In this document: positions 56,920-64,000 of the stretch, piece by piece
Layout of the letters: the number at the start of each line of letters is the position of its first letter
Position numbering within the stretch: the stretch's first letter is position 1
From: Saprospiraceae bacterium
GTDB lineage: Bacteria > Bacteroidota > Bacteroidia > Chitinophagales > Saprospiraceae
Assembly (NCBI GenBank): GCA_016717105.1
Contig: JADKGF010000005.1
Coordinates: 124,001-188,000, forward strand
DNA: 64,000 bases
Direction: 5' to 3'
Translations under genes and position numbers: made by a program
The notes under the pieces: model-generated
Database searches by the model: none
What the model was told of the DNA's origin: nothing
What the model saw: the letters and a program-made list of their open reading frames with translations, nothing else

Positions 56920-57318
56920 TTAATACCCGAAAGATTTTACTTCTTTAGATTCTTTGGCCTTTGGGTCATATTTTACCATTAGATTTATCCAAATAGACCT
57001 AGACATTCGCAGGAAAAACAAGTAAGTAAGGGCTGCAGTTAATAATAAAACACCCATGGATGCATTGAGACTCATTTTAAATACAATCAAGCACAAACCC
57101 ATGATACCTAGAAAGAAAAACGCCGAAAAAATGTAGGAAAGGAACATAGATCCATAATAAAAACCTGGTTCTGGTTCATATTTCTGGTTACAAACCGGAC
57201 AATTTACGGGCATATTTACAGGCTTAGATATTTCGAATGGTTTTATAAAAAGATCACCTTCTTGACATCTTGGACATTTCTGCATAAATGCATTAATAAT
57301 AAAATTCCTTTTGGACAT
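56920..57318 (-). CDS. DUF983 family membrane protein
   Basis: 132 aa. A zinc-ribbon-like N-terminus (KCPRCQEGDLFI, NCPVCNQKYEPEPGFYYGSM) is followed by two membrane segments (YIFSAFFFLGIMGLCLIVF, and GVLLLTAALTYLFFLRMSRS) and ends with NLMVKYDPKAKESKEV. This is the normal DUF983 layout; no role is established. It lies between the methyltransferase and purE genes on the same strand. Confidence 0.9.
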   Translation of the reverse strand: MSKRNFIINAFMQKCPRCQEGDLFIKPFEISKPVNMPVNCPVCNQKYEPEPGFYYGSMFLSYIFSAFFFLGIMGLCLIVFKMSLNASMGVLLLTAALTYLFFLRMSRSIWINLMVKYDPKAKESKEVKSFGY

Positions 57319-57363
57319 ATATCTCTTATTAACAATTAATTATATATAATATAAAACTTATAT

Positions 57364-57855
57364 TTAGCTTTTCATTTTTTCAACTTTCAATAGCACTTCA
57401 TTTTTCAATTCTTCTTTATAATAGATCATTTTTCGAAGTAATTCTTCATCACTGGTGGCAAGAATCGATGCAGCCAAAATTCCTGCATTTTTTGCTCCAT
57501 TGAGCGCAACTGTAGCAACAGGTATGCCACCAGGCATTTGCAAAATGGACAAAACAGAATCCCAACCGTCAATAGAATTGGATGATTTTACGGGTACACC
57601 AATAACTGGAAGTGGCGACAAAGATGCAACCATACCAGGAAGATGGGCTGCGCCACCAGCACCTGCAATGATGACACGAATACCACGTGTATGTGCATTT
57701 TTGGCGAATTCGAACATTCGCTCAGGAGTTCTATGGGCAGAGACAATTGTCATTTCGTAAGCGACGCCAAAATAGGTCAACATATTGGCTGCTTCCTGCA
57801 TCACTGGCAAGTCTGAATCTGACCCCATAATAATACTGACAAGGATATTTGACAT
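57364..57855 (-). CDS. purE: N5-carboxyaminoimidazole ribonucleotide mutase
   Basis: 163 aa class I PurE. Seen: [40 protein letters not shown] with the catalytic His, [31 protein letters not shown] and [19 protein letters not shown]. It converts N5-CAIR to CAIR in purine synthesis. It starts one base after purK ends, so the pair is co-transcribed. Confidence 0.97.
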   Translation of the reverse strand: MSNILVSIIMGSDSDLPVMQEAANMLTYFGVAYEMTIVSAHRTPERMFEFAKNAHTRGIRVIIAGAGGAAHLPGMVASLSPLPVIGVPVKSSNSIDGWDSVLSILQMPGGIPVATVALNGAKNAGILAASILATSDEELLRKMIYYKEELKNEVLLKVEKMKS

Positions 57856-57856
57856 A

Positions 57857-59002
57857 TTAGGATATTGCTTTTAAGGTTGATTTTACGAATTGTGCTTTGT
57901 CAATTGCTTCTTGCACAGTATCAGCAGCGATGGTAACGTGACCTAGTTTCCTAAAAGGTTTTGTTTCCTTTTTGCCATAAATATGCACATGAACGCCATC
58001 CGTCGCTAGACATTCTTCCAAACCTTCATAAATAACAGGTCCGCTATAACCAGGCGAACCCAAGATATTTAGCATTACGGCAGATTTGGTAAGCTTAGGG
58101 CTTAATAGTGGCAAATCACAAAGCGCCCTCAAATGCATCTCGTATTGTGAAATATTACAGGCTTCGATCGAATGGTGCCCAGAATTATGCGGCCTCGGTG
58201 CGACTTCGTTGATAAGAATTTCACCACTTTTAGTCAAAAATAACTCCACAGCCAAAAGCCCGATAATCTCTAGTTTTTCACCAATCGTTTTAGCAAGTTT
58301 TGTGGCTTCTTCTTCTTGAGCTTGTGTCAATGATGAAGGCGAAAACAAATAATCTACTAAGTTGGCTTCCTTGTGAAAATGCATTTCTACAGGCGGAAAA
58401 GCAACTATCTGACCACTTGGCCTTCTAGCGATAATGACGGCTATTTCTTTATCTATATCGACCAAATCCTCTACAACACTAGGTGTATCGAACAGTTTTT
58501 GTAGATCATCCCATGTATTTATAACCTGAACACCTTTGCCATCGTATCCTTCAGTCCTTGATTTTTTGTACAAAGGGAAACTTAATTCTTCATTGCTTAA
58601 GGCTTCAACAATTTCTGAAGCTCCATCAAAAAATTTAAACTTTGAAGTTGGTAAATTATTCGTCTGATAAAATGTCTTTTGATTTCCTTTATCCTTAATT
58701 ATTCCTAATGAAAATGATGATGGATACACTTTTTTGCCAGACGATTCTAATTGAGCCAAGGCCTGAATGTTGACATTTTCTATTTCTATAGTAACGATAT
58801 CACAATCTTCACCAAAAGCTACAACATCTTGATAATCAGTAATTTTACCTTTATGAAATTTTGAAGTTAATGAAGCTGCAGGACAATCAGCGTCTTGTTC
58901 CATAATTCGAATGTCGAAATCCAAAATACTACCAGCCCGAAGTAACATCTTGCCCAATTGTCCGCCGCCTAAGATACCAATCTTTTGATTCAAGTTGTCC
59001 AT
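57857..59002 (-). CDS. purK: N5-carboxyaminoimidazole ribonucleotide synthetase
   Basis: 381 aa ATP-grasp enzyme. Seen: [40 protein letters not shown] (ATP site), [40 protein letters not shown] with metal ligands, and [15 protein letters not shown]. It makes N5-CAIR from AIR, ATP and bicarbonate. It is the first gene of the purK-purE pair, with a TACTTTTG box upstream. Confidence 0.97.
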   Translation of the reverse strand: MDNLNQKIGILGGGQLGKMLLRAGSILDFDIRIMEQDADCPAASLTSKFHKGKITDYQDVVAFGEDCDIVTIEIENVNIQALAQLESSGKKVYPSSFSLGIIKDKGNQKTFYQTNNLPTSKFKFFDGASEIVEALSNEELSFPLYKKSRTEGYDGKGVQVINTWDDLQKLFDTPSVVEDLVDIDKEIAVIIARRPSGQIVAFPPVEMHFHKEANLVDYLFSPSSLTQAQEEEATKLAKTIGEKLEIIGLLAVELFLTKSGEILINEVAPRPHNSGHHSIEACNISQYEMHLRALCDLPLLSPKLTKSAVMLNILGSPGYSGPVIYEGLEECLATDGVHVHIYGKKETKPFRKLGHVTIAADTVQEAIDKAQFVKSTLKAIS

Positions 59003-59031
59003 ACTGATTTTACAAAATCCAAATTTGACAA

Positions 59032-59039
59032 CAAAAGTA
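59032..59039 (-). promoter_or_regulatory. Candidate -7 box (TACTTTTG) of purKE
   Basis: Fits TAnnTTTG about 30 bases before the purK ATG. A -33 TTG is not clear. No PurR-type operator or riboswitch was recognised. Confidence 0.4.
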
Positions 59040-59181
59040 CAAATTCTCTCAAAGATTATTGTAACTGATGTTACAGTTAATGAAAAAGCGCTATTTTTTC
59101 AGTTGGTGTGGAAGTTTATTTTGCCTAAGAATTACTATCTATTTGCCATACTAAATCCACACATTTGCATTTTGGTTTGAA

Positions 59182-59735
59182 TCATTTTTCTACCAACTCA
59201 GCTTCTTCAAGCACATAAATCAGATAATCAAAATTGTCCCTATTTAATTTGAGTTTACCTTGAAATTTTATTTTTGAATCCAGTTTCATCTGTGGTATTT
59301 TTTTAGGAGAAAGGATGTCCACAATGGATTCGACACCAGCTTTACCACAAAAAAAACATTGGGCAAATGGAAATGCCGATAAGATCACAATATTATCATC
59401 ACCTGTCTCACTAACTGGTATATAAAATCCTTCCACTTCGACCTTCTGTCCATTGAGCGACTTAATCGTATCACTAAATATAGGCAGTTCCACATCCATT
59501 GCCATTTTTTCATCGTATTTCTTTTCAAACTTGACACCCATAAGTAGTTTCCATGGCAAAATATATGCGCCATCAGCCGTTTTCTGAAAATAACTTAAGT
59601 CAAATTTGGTTGTATCTTTTAATTCAACTTTACTGGTTTCTATTGTGACTGGATAAGACTTTTCTTGTTTGCAAGCGATGCCCCAAACCAAAATAATTGT
59701 CATAAAAACTGCACCTACAATTTGCTTGTTTTCAT
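59182..59735 (-). CDS. Hypothetical lipoprotein (Bacteroidota), probable one-base frameshift at the start
   Basis: The open frame begins MTIILVWGIACKQEKSYPV, which lacks a basic n-region. ATG 59735 in another frame, with one A added to the A4 tract (T4 at 59729-59732 on the plus strand), gives MKNKQIVGAVFMTIILVWGI and then AC, a normal lipoprotein signal peptide and a 184 aa product. The mature part contains DGAYILPWKLLMGVKFEKKY, NGQKVEVEGFYIPVSETGDD and the motif FPFAQCFFCGKAGVES, which I recognise only as conserved in Bacteroidota proteins of unknown role, perhaps related to DUF3299. It follows tex by about 30 bases and may share its transcript. Confidence 0.75.
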
Positions 59736-59765
59736 TCCAAATATTGTTTGTCTATGCAAAATAAG

Positions 59766-61918
59766 TTATTTTTTGGGATTTTCAGCATTAAATAACATTG
59801 TAAGGTTGATTCTCTTTTTCGGGATACATCTACTTGCATAACAGTGACTGATACTTCTTGACCAAGTTTCAACACTTCACCAGGACTACTTATATATTTA
59901 CGAGTGATTTGAGAAATATGCAACAAGGCATCTTGTTTGGCACCAATATCTACGAAAGCACCAAAATTGGTAAGATTAGTAACAATACCTGGAATAGTCA
60001 TTCCTTCCATCACATCTTCGATACGTTTGATACGTTCATCAAATGCAAACGAGACAGCTTCTCCACGTGGATCAACGCCTGGTTTGTCCAGCTCCTTCAT
60101 GATATCCTTTAATGTGGGCAATCCTACGCTTTCGGTAACAAAATCCTGAAGATTTATACTTTTTCTGGCCTGTTCATCAGCTATAAATTGACTTACGGTC
60201 ATCCCATTTTTGGCAGCCATATTCGTTACAATCGGATAGGACTCAGGATGCACACCTGTATTGTCTAGTGGATTGATACCATCTCTTATACGCAAAAATC
60301 CTGCTGCTTGCTCAAAAGCCTTATCTCCAAGCCTAGGCACTTTATTCAATTCCTTTATCGCTTTGAAATCACCATTTAACCGTCGGTAATTGACGATGTT
60401 TTTGGCAAGTGCTGGACCAAGACCTGCAATATATGTCAAGATATGATGACTTGCAGTATTGATATTTACTCCGATTTTATTGACACAACTCACCACAGTC
60501 ATGTCTAGGTTTTCCTTCAGTTTACCTTGGTGGACATCGTGCTGGTACTGCCCTACTCCGATAGATTTTGCATCGATTTTAACCAATTCAGCCAATGGAT
60601 CCATAAGTCTTCGGCCGATGGAAATAGCCCCACGCACCGTAATATCTTTATCTGGAAATTCTTCGCGCGCTACATCTGATGCCGAATATATGGACGCACC
60701 ACTTTCGTTCACCATGTAGATATCAGTTTTTTCAGCAAAATTTATAGCTTCGACCAAAACTTGTGTTTCTCTCGAAGCCGTACCATTACCGATAGCAATG
60801 GCTTTTATTTGATGCTTATATGCGAGATTTTTAATAATTTCTTTAGTTTCACCAACTTGATTTTGTGGTGGATGCGGAAAGATGGTAACGTATTCCAAAA
60901 AGTCACCATGGTTATCCAAACAAACTACTTTGCAACCTGTTCGAAAACCAGGATCAATAGCCATTACTGCTTTTTGACCCAATGGTGCTGTGAGCAATAA
61001 CTGTCTTAGGTTTTCACCAAAAACACGGATCGCTTCTTCATCTGCCTTTTCCTTAAATTCATTGAGAATCTGTGTCTCTAATGCCGGGAAAATCAATCGT
61101 TTATAACTGTCTTCGATGGCTTCTCTAATGTACTCTGCCTCTTCTTCTCTCGATCTAATATACTTACGCTCGATCATCTCAAGTGTCCGTTCATCATCAT
61201 TCAAAAGCGATATACGCAGTACAGATTCATTATCACCTCTCATCATGGCTAAAAAACGATGGGAAGGACATCTGGCCAATTGTTCTTGAAAATCAAAATA
61301 ATCCTGAAACTTTTCAGCTTCTTCTTTCTTTTTTGGTACAACTTTGGACTGAATAGTGGCAAATTTTCGAAGTGATACACGGATTCTTTCTCGGATATCT
61401 TGGTCTTCATTTATCCATTCGGCAATGATGTCTTTTGCGCCTTCGATGGCTGCTGTTTCCGAAAGTACTTTGTCCGAAATATACTTACCTGCAGCTTTGA
61501 AAATATCATTATTCCTTTGGCTCATGATAAGTTTGGCCAATGGTTCCAAGCCATTTTCCCTTGCGACATCAGCCTTTGTTTTCTTCTTACGTTTGAATGG
61601 CAAATACAAATCTTCGATCTCATTTGAATCATAAGATGCCAAGATTTTTGCCCTTAATTCAGGTGTAAGTTTGCCCTGTTCTTCTATTGACGCCAAGATA
61701 GTCTCCTTCCTTGCGTCAAGTTCAACCAGTTTTTTTGCTTGTTTTTGGATATCGGCAAGTTGTACTTCATCCAAACTACCAGTTTTTCTTTTTCGATATC
61801 TTGCTATAAAGGGAATTGTCGCACCATCTTCCATCAATTCCAAAGTGCTACGCACAGAGTGAAGATTAATACCCAGTGATGCCGCGATGAGTTCTACATG
61901 TTTGTTGACCAAATTCAA
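59766..61918 (-). CDS. tex: Tex-like RNA-binding protein, one-base frameshift at the C-terminus
   Basis: Family order is seen: N-terminal helices (MEDGATIPFIARYRKRKTGS, EIEDLYLPFKRKKKTKADVA), the YqgF-like RNase H fold (VMAIDPGFRTGCKVVCLDNH), helix-hairpin-helix (HHILTYIAGLGPALAKNIVN), and an S1 domain (GMTIPGIVTNLTNFGAFVDI). As read the frame ends in an aberrant tail at 59732. Adding one A to an A5 tract (T5 at 59815-59819 on the plus strand) restores KKRINLTMLFNAENPKK and a stop at 59766, giving 717 aa. Tex-type proteins bind RNA and affect transcription in ways that are not fully known. Confidence 0.93.
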
Positions 61919-61935
61919 TATTTTTACTTATAAAA

Positions 61936-63300
61936 TCAAGATTTTAGTGCTAAGTCATCATTATCTTTTACAAAAATAGCGGCTATTGCACCCAAAATCA
62001 TAAATCCACCAGCCACCATCAATGCATAGATAGCGTGATTGCCATACATATGCTTTATCATAGGGCCACTCACGAGTCCATTGACTATTTGTGGTATTGT
62101 GATGAAAAAATTAAAAATGCCCATATAAATCCCCATTTTATGTGCTGGGATTGATCCTGCAAGCATAGCGTAAGGCATAGCCAAAATACTTGCCCACGCA
62201 ATACCAACACCGATCATTGGAAAAATCAACATATTAGGATCACTAATATACCAAATAGAAATGAGCCCGATACCACCAGCTACTAATGATAATGCATGGG
62301 TATATTTTCGACCGATCTTTTTAGCTATAAATGGCAAAGCAAAGGCAAAACCTGTAGCTACCAAATTGTATATTCCAAAAATAAAACCCACTTTATCGCC
62401 AGCTTGCTGAAACAATGGTGATTTGGTATCATTTGCAGCCAAACCATAAACATGTTCGGCAATAGCGGGTGTACTATAAACCCACATACCAAACAAAGCG
62501 AACCAAGAACAAAACTGCACTATGCTCAATTGGATCATAGTTTTGGGCATATTCATGAAATCTGTTACGATTGAAGAAATCACGTTTTGGTTTAATGGCG
62601 TTGATTTTGTCTCTTCATTTTCTTCAAATTTTAAAAGCTCTTGTGGCGAATATTCTGATGTAGTAAATATAGTCCACAAAATCGCACCAAGCAAAATGAT
62701 AGCGCCAATAAAAAATGACCATATTACATTTGACGGTACGCCACCATCGACAGCGGTACCAGAAACTCCAAACCAATCTGTCAAAATGGTAGGCAACCAA
62801 GATCCTATCACGGCACCAATACCAATTAAACCAGTCTGAATAGCAAATCCTGCCGTACGTTGGTCAGTCCCTAGCTTGTCTGCAACCAAGGCTCTGAATG
62901 GCTCCATTGCAACATTAAATGATGCATCCATGATCATCAGCATACCAGCGCCAACCCACAATGCCGGCAAAAATGCTGTAAACAAAGCTGCATTTGGCAT
63001 AAGAATGAGCCCGATTGCAGCCATGATAGCACCAGTCAAAAAATAAGGCTTTCTCCTACCTAAACTTGTCCATGTACGATCACTATAATGGCCAATTAAC
63101 GGTTGAACAATCATACCCGTTATAGGTGCGACCAGCCAAAACCAACCTAATTGATGGGTATCAGCGCCTAGATTTTGGAGGATTCTGGAAGCATTGGCAT
63201 TTTGGAGAGCAAAACCAGCTTGGATTCCTAAAAACCCAACACTCATATTCCAGATAGATGCGGTTGATAATAATGGCTTTTTCATTTTTGTATTTGACAA
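61936..63300 (-). CDS. MFS sugar transporter, SLC45-like
   Basis: 454 aa with about twelve membrane segments. Seen are VGFLGIQAGFALQNANASRI, the MFS signature GHYSDRTWTSLGRRKPYFLT between segments 2 and 3, and LPTILTDWFGVSGTAV. The Bacteroidota members next to alpha-amylase or maltose genes are taken to import maltose or maltodextrins. Here the partial GH13 gene lies 25 bases upstream on the same strand, which supports that role by context. It lies 17 bases before tex. Confidence 0.88.
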   Translation of the reverse strand: MSNTKMKKPLLSTASIWNMSVGFLGIQAGFALQNANASRILQNLGADTHQLGWFWLVAPITGMIVQPLIGHYSDRTWTSLGRRKPYFLTGAIMAAIGLILMPNAALFTAFLPALWVGAGMLMIMDASFNVAMEPFRALVADKLGTDQRTAGFAIQTGLIGIGAVIGSWLPTILTDWFGVSGTAVDGGVPSNVIWSFFIGAIILLGAILWTIFTTSEYSPQELLKFEENEETKSTPLNQNVISSIVTDFMNMPKTMIQLSIVQFCSWFALFGMWVYSTPAIAEHVYGLAANDTKSPLFQQAGDKVGFIFGIYNLVATGFAFALPFIAKKIGRKYTHALSLVAGGIGLISIWYISDPNMLIFPMIGVGIAWASILAMPYAMLAGSIPAHKMGIYMGIFNFFITIPQIVNGLVSGPMIKHMYGNHAIYALMVAGGFMILGAIAAIFVKDNDDLALKS

Positions 63301-63325
63301 ATATTTGAAATCAAAATATAAAACA

Positions 63326-64000
63326 TCAAGAATGGATTACGACCATATATTCCCACGGTTTCAGTGGCAGTACATCGCCAGTTCTATAATGGACAAATTT
63401 GCCTGAAAATACTTCACTACCAGAAATGTCTGTATCCAAAGTTATTTCTTGTCTTTGTTTAGAAAGGTTTATCAAAACAGTTACGCGATTAGGGCCATTT
63501 TCCCTTCTGAATGCATAAATATGATCATGAGGTAGTATTCGCGTAAGCTGACCACCATATTCATTATTCCAAAGTGCAGGATTTTCATGTTTCAGCTTAT
63601 GCAACTTGGTATAAAATGGCGCGTAGGCATAATTCCTAAACCCAACTTCATCCTTATCAAAAAACTTCAATCTATGCGCCATCGGTTCTTCTTGCCCGCT
63701 ATACATGAGTGAAATTCCATCCATGGTATTGACTAATACTGCAAATGCTTTGTGCGCTTCGCCCATACGTTCTATTTCTGATCCCGACCATGAATTTTCA
63801 TCATGATTGGATGTAAAAAGCAAATAACTTCCTTGATGAAGCCGACTTTTTACTGTTGCGTACCAATGGTCGATATCTTTGATACTTTGTCTTCCTACAG
63901 CTATTTCATTGAGAATATAGTGGAGTGACCAACTATAAATAGCATGAAAACTTCCTGAATTAACATGTTCGGGCAATTCAGACTCGGCCAGTAGAAACAA
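63326..64000 (-). CDS. Alpha-amylase family (GH13) protein, 5' part cut by the window edge
   Basis: C-terminal 224 residues. The window begins near MFLLAESELPEHVNSG, where GH13 region III places the acid/base Glu. Region IV is LLFTSNHDENSWSGSE with the transition-state His-Asp. LMYSGQEEPMAHRLKFFDKD follows. The end has the C-terminal beta-domain (RVTVLINLSKQRQEITLDTD, LPLKPWEYMVVIHS). It hydrolyses or transfers alpha-glucosidic bonds, probably starch or maltodextrin. The start and any signal peptide lie outside the window. The neighbouring SLC45-like transporter suggests a maltodextrin operon. Confidence 0.9.
   Translation of the reverse strand: MFLLAESELPEHVNSGSFHAIYSWSLHYILNEIAVGRQSIKDIDHWYATVKSRLHQGSYLLFTSNHDENSWSGSEIERMGEAHKAFAVLVNTMDGISLMYSGQEEPMAHRLKFFDKDEVGFRNYAYAPFYTKLHKLKHENPALWNNEYGGQLTRILPHDHIYAFRRENGPNRVTVLINLSKQRQEITLDTDISGSEVFSGKFVHYRTGDVLPLKPWEYMVVIHS

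Noticed and set aside
1..64000. CRISPR array, prophage or toxin-antitoxin/defence island
   Set aside because: No regular spacer-repeat arrays, phage structural genes, Cas proteins or recognised defence genes were seen in either strand.

Overview
The window looks like a chromosomal segment of a Bacteroidota bacterium, most likely of the Saprospiria/Chitinophagia type. The DNA is AT-rich. Promoters fit the Bacteroidota pattern (TTG about 18 bases before TAnnTTTG). The genes include a type IX secretion (T9SS) cassette (PorP/SprF, PorE-like, giant type B secreted protein), a metalloprotease with a T9SS type A tail, a Bacteroidota-type omega subunit, a long-form NusB, a Bacteroidota-type small SRP RNA and an SLC45-like sugar transporter beside a GH13 amylase. 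Genes sit in short operons, mostly on the minus strand.

Layout: 1-4,000 is a decayed accessory patch: no clear gene to 1,330, then a broken Fibrobacter-type paralogous-domain gene, a broken IS4-family transposase, and two copies of a ~90 bp imperfect direct repeat. 4,000-9,000 holds a thioredoxin-like lipoprotein, transaldolase, SRP RNA, a polytopic membrane protein and adenine deaminase. 9,000-21,000 is surface and secreted material: WG-repeat lipoprotein, BNR/FN3/CUB protein, TonB-dependent receptor, and a ten-PKD metalloprotease, with rpe in between. 21,000-37,500 is housekeeping: ribA, tRNA-Arg, an AlkD-like protein, an aminotransferase, MscS, ComEC, a PspA-like membrane/coiled-coil pair, a trmH-lipoprotein-guaA operon, nusB. 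37,500-45,400 is the T9SS cassette. 45,400-64,000 is metabolism and envelope biogenesis: CoA-transferase, hydroxyacyl-CoA dehydrogenase, sugar kinase-pfkA-cutA, a CBM48-HhH fusion, purN, DUF4835-coaBC-rpoZ-bamD, a Cys-rich exported protein, an orphan DNA methyltransferase, purE-purK, tex, a sugar transporter, and the 3' end of a GH13 amylase cut by the window edge.

A striking feature is the number of conserved genes broken by one base, nearly always in a homopolymer: transaldolase, WG protein, BNR/CUB protein, coaBC, bamD, methyltransferase, tex, the lipoprotein after tex, a 37-codon small protein, and a tRNA whose anticodon loop is one base short. Each is restored exactly by adding or removing one base. 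This points to consensus errors of a long-read assembly rather than mass pseudogenisation. Two further genes carry an in-frame TAG. The FSUCCMP gene and the transposase have several lesions each and may be true pseudogenes. I found no CRISPR array, prophage or recognisable defence island. The least explained items are the PspA-like pair (30,544-32,180), the CBM48-HhH fusion (49,854-50,663), the small proteins near 27,000-27,400 and the repeats.
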